From Kiloniellaceae bacterium (GTDB lineage: Bacteria > Pseudomonadota > Alphaproteobacteria > Kiloniellales > Kiloniellaceae): a stretch of DNA of 64,000 nucleotides. The notes under the pieces are model-generated. The model did not search any database. It saw nothing but the letters and a program-made list of their open reading frames with translations, and was not told the DNA's origin. Below, one piece after another: positions 24,801-33,361 of this stretch (its first letter is position 1; each line of letters begins with the position of its first letter). Location: assembly GCA_021776195.1 (NCBI GenBank), contig JAJFGK010000026.1:58104-122103 (forward strand), read 5' to 3'. The position numbers and the translations under genes are program-made.

Positions 24801-27215
24801 ATGAAGTCTCATGCGCGCGTGGTCGTGATCGGCGGCGGCATTGTCGGCTGCAGCATTCTCTATCACCTGGTCCAGAAGGGCTGGAGCGACGTGGTCCTGG
24901 TCGACCGCGACGAGCTGACCTCGGGCTCGACCTGGCATGCGGCGGGCAACTGCCCGATCTTCGCCGGCGGCTGGAACATCCTCAAGCTGCAGCGCTACAG
25001 CACCGAGCTCTATGGACGCATCGGCGCCGAGGTCGACTATCCGGTCAACTACCACGTCACCGGCTCGATCCGGCTGGCCCACGACAAGGACCGCATGGAG
25101 GAGTTTGCTCATGTGTCCTCGATGGCCCGGGCCCAGGGCATCCAGTTCGAGATGATGAGCAAGGCCGACATGCGCGACCGCCATCCCTTCCTGGAGGTTG
25201 ACGACCTGGAGGGCGGTCTCTGGGATTCCCATGATGGCGATATCGACCCCAGCCAGATCACCCAGGCCCTGGCCAAGGGCGCCCGGGACGGCGGCGCCGA
25301 GATCAACCGCTTCAATCCGGTCCACGCGATCGGCCGGACCCGCAGCGGCGAGTGGCAGGTCCACACCAAGGAAGGGATCATCACCTGCGAGGTGGTGGTC
25401 AACGCCGCCGGGTATCGTGGCGCCGAGGTCGCGGCCCTGGTCGGGCTCAGCCTGCCGATGGTCACCATGCAGCACCAGTATCTGGTGACCGAGCCGATCG
25501 CCGAACTCGAGGGCCGCGACGCCAAACTGCCGCTGGTCCGCGACCCGGACGATTCCTACTACCTGCGCGAAGAAAGAGGCGGTCTGTTGCTGGGCCCCTA
25601 CGAGCAGCAAGCCACGCCGGCCTGGCTCGATGGGATCCCGCCGGAGTTCGGCATGGAACTCTATCCCGACGACCTGGACCGCCTGGAATGGTATATCGAG
25701 CGTGCCATCGGCCGGATGCCGATCCTGGGCAGCGTCGGCGTGCAGCGCGTGATCAACGGGCCAATCCCCTACAGCCCCGATGGCCTGCCCTTGATGGGGC
25801 CGGCCTATCCGGTGCCGAACTTCTTCCACTGCTGCGGTTTCAGCTTTGGCATCGTCCAGGGCGGTGGGGCCGGCAAGCTGATGGCGGAGTGGATCGTCGA
25901 GGGCGAGCCCGAATGGGACATCTGGTCCTGCGATTCCCGGCGCTACAGCGAGTACGCCACCCCGGAATACACCCGTGCCCGCGCCGTCGAGCTCTATCAA
26001 AACGAATACGCCATCGGCTATCCCAACGAGGAACGCCCGGCCGGCCGGCCGGCCAAAACGACGCCGGTCTACGGCCTGCTCAAGGGCAAGGGCGCGCAAT
26101 TCGGCGCCCGGGGCGGCTGGGAGCGCGCCACCTGGTTCGTGCCCGAGGGTCAGGAGGCCAAGGAGGAGCTGTCGTTCCACCACACCAACTGGTTCGAGGC
26201 CGTGGCCGGCGAATGCAAGGCGGTGCGCGAACGGGTCGGGGTGCTCGATCTCGGGGGCTTCGCCAAGTACGAGGTCATGGGGCCCGGCGCCGAGGCCTTC
26301 CTGAACCGCCTGGTGGCCGGCAAGCTGCCCAAGGAAGGGCGGGTCTCGCTCTCCTACTTCCTGAACGACAAGGCCCACATCGTCAGCGAGGTCACCATCA
26401 CCCGCCTGGCCGATGAAATCTTCTACCTCTGCAGCGCCGGCGCCGCCGAGTGGCACGATCACCACTGGATGCTCAAGCACATGCCGCTCGACGGCTCGGT
26501 GCGGATCGAGAACATCACACCCCAGCACGGCACCCTGATCGTGGCCGGACCGCGGGCCCGCGACGTGCTGTCCAAGGTGACCAAGGCGCCGCTGGACAAT
26601 GCCAGCTTTCCCTGGCTGTCGGCCCGCCGGATAGAGATCGGCATGGCCACCGTCATGGCGCTCAGGGTCAACTACGTCGGTGAGTTGGGCTGGGAGCTTC
26701 ACGTACCCATCGAGTACCAGCTGCCGGTCTACGAGGCGGTCATGGCGGCCGGCGCGGAGTTCGGCATCGCCGACTTCGGCATGTATGCATTGGACTCCCT
26801 GCGCATGGAAAAATGCTACCGCGCCTGGAAGATCGACCTGACCCACGAATATACGCCGCTCGATGCCTCGCTCGACCGCTTCGTCGACTACGGCAAGGAT
26901 TTCATCGGCCGCGAGGCCCTGCAGCGCCAACAGCAGGCCGGCGCCAAGGAACGCCTGGTGCCGCTCCTGATCGAGTCCAGCGATGTCGACGCGCCCTACT
27001 GCGCCACGGTCCTGAAGGACGGCCAGACGGTGGGACTTGTCGGTTCCGCGGGCTATGGCCACACCCTGCAGAAGTCGATAGCCCTGGCCTTCGTGCGCAG
27101 CGACCTGGCGGTGGAGGGGCAAGACCTGGAGATCGAGATGTTCGGCGAGGTTTACAAGGCCGTGGTCGGCAGCGAGCCGCTCTACGACCCTGGCAACGAG
27201 CGTATCAAGGCCTGA
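24801..27215 (+). CDS. Dimethylglycine/sarcosine dehydrogenase-like flavoprotein with GcvT domains
   Basis: 804 residues in four parts: a DAO flavin domain with VVVIGGGIVGCSILYHL (about 6-22) and TSGSTWHAAGN (where DMGDH-type enzymes attach FAD to histidine), an FAO_M middle domain (about 370-425), a GcvT folate domain (about 430-700) and a GcvT C-terminal barrel (about 710-800). Such proteins oxidatively demethylate N-methyl glycine derivatives and hand the one-carbon unit to tetrahydrofolate in the GcvT half. ELGWELHVPIEYQLPVYEAV is a strong GcvT block. It follows the MttB-family gene and overlaps the thioesterase start by one base, so all three are probably cotranscribed. Substrate candidates are dimethylglycine, sarcosine or another N-methyl amine. 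Confidence 0.88.
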   Translation: MKSHARVVVIGGGIVGCSILYHLVQKGWSDVVLVDRDELTSGSTWHAAGNCPIFAGGWNILKLQRYSTELYGRIGAEVDYPVNYHVTGSIRLAHDKDRMEEFAHVSSMARAQGIQFEMMSKADMRDRHPFLEVDDLEGGLWDSHDGDIDPSQITQALAKGARDGGAEINRFNPVHAIGRTRSGEWQVHTKEGIITCEVVVNAAGYRGAEVAALVGLSLPMVTMQHQYLVTEPIAELEGRDAKLPLVRDPDDSYYLREERGGLLLGPYEQQATPAWLDGIPPEFGMELYPDDLDRLEWYIERAIGRMPILGSVGVQRVINGPIPYSPDGLPLMGPAYPVPNFFHCCGFSFGIVQGGGAGKLMAEWIVEGEPEWDIWSCDSRRYSEYATPEYTRARAVELYQNEYAIGYPNEERPAGRPAKTTPVYGLLKGKGAQFGARGGWERATWFVPEGQEAKEELSFHHTNWFEAVAGECKAVRERVGVLDLGGFAKYEVMGPGAEAFLNRLVAGKLPKEGRVSLSYFLNDKAHIVSEVTITRLADEIFYLCSAGAAEWHDHHWMLKHMPLDGSVRIENITPQHGTLIVAGPRARDVLSKVTKAPLDNASFPWLSARRIEIGMATVMALRVNYVGELGWELHVPIEYQLPVYEAVMAAGAEFGIADFGMYALDSLRMEKCYRAWKIDLTHEYTPLDASLDRFVDYGKDFIGREALQRQQQAGAKERLVPLLIESSDVDAPYCATVLKDGQTVGLVGSAGYGHTLQKSIALAFVRSDLAVEGQDLEIEMFGEVYKAVVGSEPLYDPGNERIKA

Positions 27216-27721
27216 TGACGGAATGCACTGTGCCTCGCGGGGCGGGCGCCCTGCGGCCCTACCGGGAGCGCGTGGCCGCTGCCTATCTCGACTACAACGG
27301 CCATATGAACGAGGCCTACTACGTCCTGGTCTTCAGTCATGCCAATGACGATTTGATGGACCAGATCGGGCTCGATCACAAATCGCCCGAGCGCCGGACC
27401 CGCAACTCCTTCTTCACCCTGGAAAGCCACATCGGCTATATCGAGGATTGCGGCGAGGGCACCGAGCTGGAGATTCACATCCAGCTCCTCGACCGCGACG
27501 CCAAGCGCCTGCATTACTTCCAGACCATGCGCGAGTTCGGCAGCGGCCGCCTCATCGCCACGGCCGAGATGCTCTGCATGCATGTCGCCATGCCGGAGCC
27601 CAAGGCCATGCCCTTTCCAGACGATATGGCCGCGAAGATCGAGACGATCTGGGCCCACGACCAGACGCGCCCAGCCCCCGAACGCGCCGGGCGCCGGATC
27701 GGCATCCGCCGCAAGGGGTAG
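27215..27721 (+). CDS. Hot-dog thioesterase, betainyl-CoA thioesterase-like
   Basis: 168 residues of the 4HBT hot-dog fold. The active-site region is VAAAYLDYNGHMNEAYYVLV (about 20-39); the D-x-N-G-H-M-N pattern is typical of 4-hydroxybenzoyl-CoA-type thioesterases. NSFFTLESHIGYIEDCGEGT supplies the central helix and following strand. Closely similar sequences occur next to carnitine dehydrogenase, where the enzyme hydrolyses betainyl-CoA to glycine betaine. That is family knowledge from memory, not a search result. The ATG overlaps the last base of the flavoprotein stop, and a GbdR/CdhR-like regulator lies downstream. Together these suggest a carnitine- or betaine-related step. Confidence 0.75.
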   Translation: MTECTVPRGAGALRPYRERVAAAYLDYNGHMNEAYYVLVFSHANDDLMDQIGLDHKSPERRTRNSFFTLESHIGYIEDCGEGTELEIHIQLLDRDAKRLHYFQTMREFGSGRLIATAEMLCMHVAMPEPKAMPFPDDMAAKIETIWAHDQTRPAPERAGRRIGIRRKG

Positions 27722-27757
27722 GGCGGCCCCCCTGTCGGCAGTCCGGTCTTCGTAGCC

Positions 27758-27867
27758 GTCACCCCGGACGGACACCGGCCGCCGGGCCGGGGACCGAGCC
27801 GGGGTCTCGGGCCGTGGCTTTCCCCCCACGAGATCCCGGCTCGGGGCTTTGCCCTGTCAGGGGTGAC
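27758..27867. repeat. Palindromic interspersed element (REP-like) downstream of thioesterase
   Basis: The element is bounded by an inverted pair, GTCACCCC at 27758 and GGGGTGAC ending 27867. Inside it is a 16-base stem (CCGAGCCGGGGTCTCG at 27794-27809 against CGAGATCCCGGCTCGG at 27830-27845) with one G-T pair. The same outer and inner pieces occur again near 29207-29308, so it is a repeat family. It may act as a terminator or mRNA stabiliser. Confidence 0.75.
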
Positions 27868-27994
27868 GAACCCTCTTTGTTCCTGCTGCCCATTCGTCAC
27901 TCGTCTCCAAGGTGACCCCGCTTGCCCTCTCGACTCGCGGCTTCCGAAGGATCAGGATCGGCCGCGTGTAGTGGCGGTGGGAACGGCGGGCGGC

Positions 27995-29026
27995 ATGACG
28001 GAGCGGCCGGAAGATCGAGAGGGCGAGACCGAGCGCATCGGGTTTTTGCTGGTGCCGCGCTTTTCCATGATGGCGCTCTTTTCCGCCGTCGAGCCCCTGC
28101 GGGTGGCCAATCGGCTGAGCGGCCGCGCGCTCTATAGCTGGCATATCTTCTCGGTTGACGGCGATCCGGTCGCCGCCAGCAACGGGATTTCGCTGGTCGC
28201 CGAGGCCGCCATCGCTGACGTGCCGCGATTCCCGGTGGTCGCGGTCTGCGCCTCCTTCGCGCCGGAGAAGTGGGCCAGCAAGCCGCTGCTCGCCTGGCTG
28301 CGCAAGCTCGACCGCCAGGGCAGCCAACTGGGCGGGATCGAGACCGGAACCGCGATCCTGGCCGAGGCCGGATTGCTGCGCGGCTGCCGCGCCACGGTGC
28401 ACTGGGAAAACCTGCCCGGTTTCCAGGAGGCCTATCCCGAAATCGAGGTCAGCGGCGAGCTCTTCGAGGTCGATGCCAAGCGCTTCACCTGTTCCGGCGG
28501 CACCGGGGCCATCGACATGGTGCTCTACCGTATCGCCGACAGCCATGGCCGCGCCCTGGCCACGGCGGTCTCGGAATCCCTGCTCCATGCCCGCATCCGC
28601 GACCCGCACGACCACCAGCGCATGGCGGTCGGCCAGCGCCTGCGGGTGCTGCATCCGGCCCTGGTGCGCATCGTGACGGCCATGGAGGCCAATCTGGAAG
28701 ACCCGCTCACCCTCGACGCCCTGGCATCGATCGGGGCGGTCTCGCGGCGTCAGCTCGAGCGCCTGTTCCAGAAGTACCTGGCCGACACGCCAAGCCACTA
28801 CTACATGGGCCTTCGCCTGGCCCGCGCGCGCCACCTCCTGGAACACACCGCCATGCCGATCCTGGACGTGGGCCTGGCCTCGGGCTTCGGCTCCATGGCC
28901 TATTTCTCGCGCGCCTACCGCACCCAGTTCTCCCGCTCGCCCCGTGAAGACCGCCGCTTCCTGCAACAGCCCGACCAGCGACGCAACGGGGCCAAAGCGG
29001 GGGGCGGATCGGTCCTTCCGCATTGA
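27995..29026 (+). CDS. GlxA-type AraC regulator, GbdR/CdhR-like
   Basis: 343 residues from ATG 27995. The N-terminal domain has the DJ-1/PfpI (class I amidotransferase-like) fold used as a sensor: IGFLLVPRFSMMALFSAVEP at about 12-31 and FTCSGGTGAIDMVLYRIA near 165. The C-terminal AraC domain (about 220-320) has LTLDALASIGAVSRRQLERL for the first helix-turn-helix and PILDVGLASGFGSMAYFSRA for the second. The opening segment is characteristic of regulators of glycine betaine (GbdR) and carnitine (CdhR) catabolism. It follows the MttB/flavoprotein/thioesterase operon on the same strand after 273 bases and probably activates it. Confidence 0.85.
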   Translation: MTERPEDREGETERIGFLLVPRFSMMALFSAVEPLRVANRLSGRALYSWHIFSVDGDPVAASNGISLVAEAAIADVPRFPVVAVCASFAPEKWASKPLLAWLRKLDRQGSQLGGIETGTAILAEAGLLRGCRATVHWENLPGFQEAYPEIEVSGELFEVDAKRFTCSGGTGAIDMVLYRIADSHGRALATAVSESLLHARIRDPHDHQRMAVGQRLRVLHPALVRIVTAMEANLEDPLTLDALASIGAVSRRQLERLFQKYLADTPSHYYMGLRLARARHLLEHTAMPILDVGLASGFGSMAYFSRAYRTQFSRSPREDRRFLQQPDQRRNGAKAGGGSVLPH

Positions 29027-29341
29027 CCACCGGGACTCTCCAAACCTGGGGCTGTCATTGCCGGACTTGACTTGTCGAGCCCCGGGGGCAATCCCCGGGG
29101 CAATCCAAGGGTTGGTCAGGCTGCGCCGCTCCTGGTCTCTCGGGTCAAGCCCGAGGGCGACAACAGACAGAGGTGCCCGTTTGTGTTCAGGGCGCCAACA
29201 TTATTCGTCACCCCGGACTGCCCGACAGGGCCGGGGTCTCGGGCTGACTACCGAAAGTCCTTTGGCGAAAGACCGCGGATAAACCCTGCCGGGTTTTTGG
29301 GGGTGACGACCGGTTCGGTCCTGGCCGAGATAAACGGACCC
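29027..29341. repeat. Repeat-filled intergenic region between regulator and dmdA-like gene
   Basis: 315 bases with no gene. It holds at least three palindromic pieces of the interspersed family: a GC-rich block with direct CCCCGGGGCAATCC-like repetition near 29083-29107, the small hairpin CTCGGGTCAAGCCCGAG at 29139-29155, and a larger element bounded by GTCACCCC (29207) and GGGGTGAC (29308). It separates two convergent genes and probably ends both transcripts. Confidence 0.7.
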
Positions 29342-30472
29342 TCAGATAAAGGGAATGTCCGCCACCGTCGCACCCAACACCCCGTCGGGTGTTTCCACCT
29401 CGACCCGCGCCCCGGCCTCCCAGTGTCCCCTGTCGAGCATGGCCAGGGCGATGTTGCAGTCCAGGTCCGGCGAGTAGACCGCCGCCGACACGCGCCCGAT
29501 CCTGGCGCCGCCGGCCAGGACCGGCCAGGGATCGACGCAGGCCGGCAAGGGCGCCCGGTCGGCCGCCGCGGCGATCTTGAGGCCGCGAATCAGCCGCTGG
29601 ACGCCGGCCGCCTGGATCCGTTCCAGGGCGGCGCGGCCGATGAAGTCGAAGGGCCGGTCCAGATGGCAGTAGCGGTCGAGGCCGCATTCGAAGGGATTGT
29701 TCTCGCGGGTCATGTCGCCGCCATAGGACAACAGCGCGCTTTCGATCCGCTCGATCAGGTTGGGGCAGCCGGGGCGGACATCGAAGGCCTGGCCGGCCGC
29801 CCAGAGCGCATCCCACAGGTCGAGGCCGAGGGCCGGTTCGTCGAGATAGATCTCGAAACCGCCCTGTTTGCTCCAGCCCGAACGCGCGACCACCAGCGGG
29901 TGACCGCGGAAGGGCAGCACCGCAAAGCGAAAGAAGCGGATGGCACGAACCTCCTCGCCGAAGACCGCCGCCATCAGGTCGTCCGCCTTGGGGCCCTGGA
30001 CCGCCAGAGGGCCGACGGGCGGCTCTTCGATCGCCACATCGAGTCCGAGGCCGTGGGCCAGCCCCTTGGCCCAGAGCAGCACATCGGAATCGGCGATCGA
30101 GAGCCAGAAGCGGTCCTCGGCGAGCTTCAGGGCGATGGGATCGTTGATCATCCCGCCGGTCTCGTCGACCAGGGGCACGTAAAGACACTGCCCGACGACG
30201 CCGCGCGACAGATCGCGCGGGGTCATCATCTGCACCAGGCGCGCCGCGTCGGGCCCCTGGATCTCGACTTGGCGCTCGCAGCTCACGTCCCACAGTTGGA
30301 CCTGTTGCTTCAGGTGCCGGTAGTCCGCCGCCAGGCTCTCGAAGACGGTCGGCAGGAGCATGTGATTGTAGACCGTGTAGGCCTTCACCCCGAGCGCTTC
30401 GATCCGCGCCGAAAAGGGCGTCCGGCGGGTGCGTTGCGAGACCGAGAGCAGGGGGGCGGTGGGATTTGTCAT
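29342..30472 (-). CDS. dmdA: DmdA-like folate-dependent demethylase (DMSP demethylase family)
   Basis: 376 residues of the GcvT/aminomethyltransferase fold with both the folate domain and the C-terminal barrel. The N-terminal signature RRTPFSARIEALGVKAYTVY and the following YNHMLLPT, together with WDVSCERQVEIQGPDAARL, match what I know of DmdA, which moves the S-methyl of DMSP to tetrahydrofolate giving methylmercaptopropionate. Other DmdA-like blocks are IADSDVLLWAKGLAHGLGLD, GWSKQGGFEIYLDEP and LLSYGGDMTRENNPFECGL. A TTG six codons upstream is an alternative start. It is convergent with the GbdR-like regulator. A related N- or S-methyl substrate cannot be excluded, since GcvT relatives are easily confused. 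Confidence 0.72.
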   Translation of the reverse strand: MTNPTAPLLSVSQRTRRTPFSARIEALGVKAYTVYNHMLLPTVFESLAADYRHLKQQVQLWDVSCERQVEIQGPDAARLVQMMTPRDLSRGVVGQCLYVPLVDETGGMINDPIALKLAEDRFWLSIADSDVLLWAKGLAHGLGLDVAIEEPPVGPLAVQGPKADDLMAAVFGEEVRAIRFFRFAVLPFRGHPLVVARSGWSKQGGFEIYLDEPALGLDLWDALWAAGQAFDVRPGCPNLIERIESALLSYGGDMTRENNPFECGLDRYCHLDRPFDFIGRAALERIQAAGVQRLIRGLKIAAAADRAPLPACVDPWPVLAGGARIGRVSAAVYSPDLDCNIALAMLDRGHWEAGARVEVETPDGVLGATVADIPFI

Positions 30473-30490
30473 GGGTGCTGTACTCGACAA

Positions 30491-30895
30491 CCGAGAGATT
30501 CAAGGCGCGCAAAGTAGCCGCAAAGTACGTCCCTGGAAATGCGAATTTCAAAGGGCGGGGCCGGCCTTGCGACCCGGTCGGGCGGGATAATCCCAGTATG
30601 GCTGGAAGGCGCTTTCGAGCTGTTGAAATTCGCTTCTCGTCGCCCGCAGTGCTGAGGGTCCTGTCCCTCCGAACTTAGTCCCCATGTCGAGGACCGCAGG
30701 CACTCGAGCAGGCTGGTAGGGATCAATCGAGCATTGGGCCTCATGTTGTGGTACAGAGGCCGCAGTTGGTTGTCGAGACACGGATCGGCCCGCCGCAGGG
30801 GTTGCCACCTCCCCAATTGATGATTACCAAGCCGGTCCACGCTGAACTCGCGGATGGAATCCGGCTGCGCGAACAATCGATAAAGGCAAAGTGAG
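30491..30895. other. Intergenic region with no supported gene
   Basis: About 400 bases between the dmdA-like gene and the coiled-coil gene. It should hold two divergent promoters. Short open frames on the minus strand have no ribosome site or recognisable protein features. I see no hairpin or repeat here. Confidence 0.4.
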
Positions 30896-31327
30896 ATGAA
30901 GAAGTATGAGGTCGGCTTTGCCGACCGGATGAACGTGGCGGCGAAGGCCAAACGGGAGCAGCTTGCAAAGGCAAAGGCCAAGGCCCCGGCGAACGATCCC
31001 GAGTACGCCGAACGGCTGGCTGCCCGGCGCGCGGCCGCCGAGGCCAGGGAAATCCGCCAGGCCGAACGCAAGGCGGCAAAGCAGGCCGAGGCGGCCCGCA
31101 AGGCCGAGGAGAAAGCCGCCCGCGCCATCGCCCTGAAAGCCGAAATGCTGGCCGAGGAGGCCCGCAAGAAAGAAGAAGAAGCCGCCCGCGAGGCGGCCCT
31201 GAAAGCCGAAGCGGAACGCCAAGAGGCCGAAGCTATCGAAGCCGCCAACCGCGAGGTTGCTCTTGAGGCCGAGCGCAAGGCCGAGCGGGACCGCCGCTAT
31301 GCCGCGCGCAAAGCACGCAAGCGGTAA
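30896..31327 (+). CDS. Charged coiled-coil protein, DUF6481-like
   Basis: 143 residues. The head (KKYEVGFADRMNVAAKAKRE) is typical of DUF6481 proteins: a short F-A-D-R motif followed by an Ala/Lys/Glu/Arg-rich helix. From residue ~40 to the end it is a continuous charged helix with heptad-like alanine spacing and tandem AARKAEE/AAREAAL-like units. No cysteines are present, nor any signal peptide or membrane segment. The function of the family is unknown; the high charge suggests binding nucleic acid or a stress role, which is inference. It is transcribed alone. Confidence 0.7.
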   Translation: MKKYEVGFADRMNVAAKAKREQLAKAKAKAPANDPEYAERLAARRAAAEAREIRQAERKAAKQAEAARKAEEKAARAIALKAEMLAEEARKKEEEAAREAALKAEAERQEAEAIEAANREVALEAERKAERDRRYAARKARKR

Positions 31328-31867
31328 GGTCGTTGGGTTAACTGCCCGGAGATGAGGGGAATCTTCTGGTCAACGGGCGCTGGACCGACAACGGACGATG
31401 TGCGCAGTCCCAGATTGCGAATCTCAGTACTGACGATACTGGCCCCGATCTTCCCTAGAGTGCGAGCGCCTCGATGCTCGACAGGACAAGCGCACAGGCC
31501 GAGCCCGTTGCGATACGGAAAGCAGGGGGAGTAAAAGATTTGAAAAGTGTGTGCTAGCCTCGGTGTCCAGGAGATCCAAGGCGTGCGGGCTAGCGGCGTG
31601 GACCGACCCAGAAACCGCGAGTAGATATTGTAATAACTGGCAGTTATTATTCAGCGTATATCGAGTGCCTGAGTAACGCTGCTATGTCATGGATGGGAAG
31701 GACAATAGAAATATTTTTTTCTCCAATAAAATCGAACAAGATTACCGTTAGTGGGTGTCCCTCAAGATTGGCGCGCCGCAATTCTAAAGCGATTGCGCCA
31801 AACCTTGTCTGGCACTATCTTCTTTGAGAATTGTGACGCAATTGCTCTCTAGATGAGGATGTCTGCA
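31328..31867. promoter_or_regulatory. Lower-GC intergenic region with perfect 19-base palindrome
   Basis: 540 bases without a supported gene. At 31631-31649 there is a perfect palindrome, TAATAACTG-G-CAGTTATTA (9-base arms around one G), an operator-like symmetry for a dimeric regulator. A/T-rich promoter-like sequence follows (about 31700-31740). The palindrome lies 219 bases upstream of the small DNA-binding-like gene. A 60-codon frame at 31352-31534 lacks a ribosome site and is not accepted. Confidence 0.5.
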
Positions 31868-32146
31868 ATGACTCCGACCTCAACCTGGACTGATCCAGAG
31901 GCAACAGAGGAAATGGTCGACGAGCGCAATGTTCGGCCAGACCTTGCTCGTGCCTTGTTGATCAATGCGTTGTTAAAGAGCCAGGGACGTTTGACCTTGC
32001 CGGCCCTGCGTGGCGTCGCAGGCAGCTTGAGTTCGCGTAGCCTCGCCCGCACCCTTCGGGAAGCGGCGCTCGATGGGCTTGTGCGGATCGAAGGTCACTC
32101 CCTCTATCTTACTCCACTTGGCCAAAGGGTCGCCAAGAGCATGTAG
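31868..32146 (+). CDS. Small unassigned protein, possibly winged-helix DNA-binding
   Basis: 92 residues from ATG 31868, preceded by GAGG at about nine bases; the ATG at 31853 would add five residues. The segment ARALLINALLKSQGRLTLPA LRG (about 28-50) followed by SSRSLARTLREAALDGLVRI and EGHSLYLTPLGQRVA reads as helix-turn-helix then beta-wing, the pattern of small winged-helix regulators. No family is recognised with confidence. It is followed after 27 bases by a membrane-protein gene on the same strand, and the two are probably one unit. Its lower GC content matches the surrounding patch rather than the window average. Confidence 0.5.
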   Translation: MTPTSTWTDPEATEEMVDERNVRPDLARALLINALLKSQGRLTLPALRGVAGSLSSRSLARTLREAALDGLVRIEGHSLYLTPLGQRVAKSM

Positions 32147-32173
32147 ATTGACAACGACTGATGGGCCAGGGCT

Positions 32174-33001
32174 ATGGACATGCATCAGTACTTCATCGTC
32201 GCCCTCTTAGGGACACTGCTCGGCGGGGCTGAAATTATCTCGCGCTACCGCGATGATCCCAAGGCATTGTTGTCCATGCCCGCCGCTTATCTCTACATCC
32301 TTTTCAATGCAGGCGTCAGCTGCGCGGCGCTTTACCTCATTGGTGCTTTTCCGATTGAGGACGCTTTGGACACAGGCCTCGATAAATCGCGCCAAATCGC
32401 GACCAACATTCTCATTGCCGGCTTTGGCGGTGCGGCGTTCTTCCGCTCTTCTATCGCGCGTATCAAGGTAGGAGAAACCGAAATCGGGGTCGGTCCTTCC
32501 TTCGTGATTGACGCGTTCCTCGGGGCCACCGACCGCGAGATCGATCGCCGGCGCGCGATCGCCCGCACTCGCCGCATACCTGAGCTAATGCGTGATATTC
32601 CGCCCGATTTCGCCGCCGAGGCACTGACCCAGTACTGCATTGGCACCATGCAGAATCTTTCCGCTGCGGATGAGAAAAACTTGGAGACCCGCTCGGCTTT
32701 CATCCTCAACGGAGACCTCCCGCCTAGCATTCGGTCCATGCTCATAGGTATGATACTCACAGAGTACATCGGCCAAACAGTGCTTGAAGAGGCCATCAAG
32801 ATGCTTAGTAAAGAGATCGAAGAGGCCCAGTCCGAGCGTAGCAGGCTCGGAAGGCAGTTGGTTGAGGAAGATCTTATCGCAGCACTTGAGAGCGGCGGCC
32901 TGCCGGGTGACGGCGAAGAAGCCGCGGATGCCGTCGATTTACACCCGGAAATTGTGCCCGGCCGCGAAGACGAGGATGCTGACGCTAGATCGAGCAGATG
33001 A
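32174..33001 (+). CDS. Unassigned membrane-anchored protein
   Basis: 275 residues. Two to three hydrophobic helices occupy the first ~100 residues (YFIVALLGTLLGGAEII at 6-22; AYLYILFNAGVSCAALYLIG at about 38-57; IATNILIAGFGGAAFFRSSI near 75-94). They are followed by a soluble cytoplasmic part with long charged helices (DREIDRRRAIARTRRIPELM; AIKMLSKEIEEAQSERSRLG) and an acidic tail (EEAADAVDLHPEIVPGREDE). I recognise no family. The architecture, short membrane anchor plus helical soluble domain beside a small DNA-binding-like protein, resembles paired accessory genes such as sensor/effector or defence modules, but nothing in the sequence proves this. Confidence 0.5.
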   Translation: MDMHQYFIVALLGTLLGGAEIISRYRDDPKALLSMPAAYLYILFNAGVSCAALYLIGAFPIEDALDTGLDKSRQIATNILIAGFGGAAFFRSSIARIKVGETEIGVGPSFVIDAFLGATDREIDRRRAIARTRRIPELMRDIPPDFAAEALTQYCIGTMQNLSAADEKNLETRSAFILNGDLPPSIRSMLIGMILTEYIGQTVLEEAIKMLSKEIEEAQSERSRLGRQLVEEDLIAALESGGLPGDGEEAADAVDLHPEIVPGREDEDADARSSR

Positions 33002-33361
33002 CCTGGCCACTGCCCGCCTCGTTTGGCCTGATGTCGTCTACAGGCGGACCGGCGGCGTTAACGTTGTAAGTCAGTTCTAGTGTCTTAGCGGTAATCGAAA
33101 AGGGTCACTCTTCTTGCTAGGCAAGGGATGGCGGTTTTCACCCATCAAGCATGGACCAGGGGGCCTATGCGTTTAACGCAGTATCCCCGTAAAGTTTGGA
33201 TCATGTTTGCCTGTGCCATTTCCCACTACTCACGCCTGTCGCTAGGCTTGGAGAAGAAACTTCAATTGAGGCATCCTCAACCTTCCAGCTTGGTTTGACT
33301 GTCCGCCGCGCCGCACTATGATCCGGCCACGCTTCGCCCCGCGGCGGTTTTCGGGTGTGCC
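33002..33361. other. Intergenic region upstream of valine catabolism genes
   Basis: 360 bases with no supported gene. It probably carries the promoter for the acyl-CoA dehydrogenase operon near its right end. The stretch near 33085-33120 has a weak resemblance to insertion-sequence termini but no inverted partner or transposase remnant. I see nothing else. Confidence 0.35.

Noticed and set aside
24582..27122. 846-residue open frame on the minus strand
   Set aside because: Antisense to the DMGDH-like gene; composition is typical of a high-GC shadow frame and no domain is recognised.
30469..31278. Ala/Ser-rich open frame on the minus strand
   Set aside because: Its N-terminal half is the complement of the coiled-coil gene's repeats; no ribosome site.
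31352..31534. 60-codon open frame on the plus strand
   Set aside because: No ribosome site, odd composition and no recognisable features.
33085..33120. Resemblance to an insertion-sequence end (IS21-like)
   Set aside because: Too short, no inverted partner and no transposase remnant nearby.
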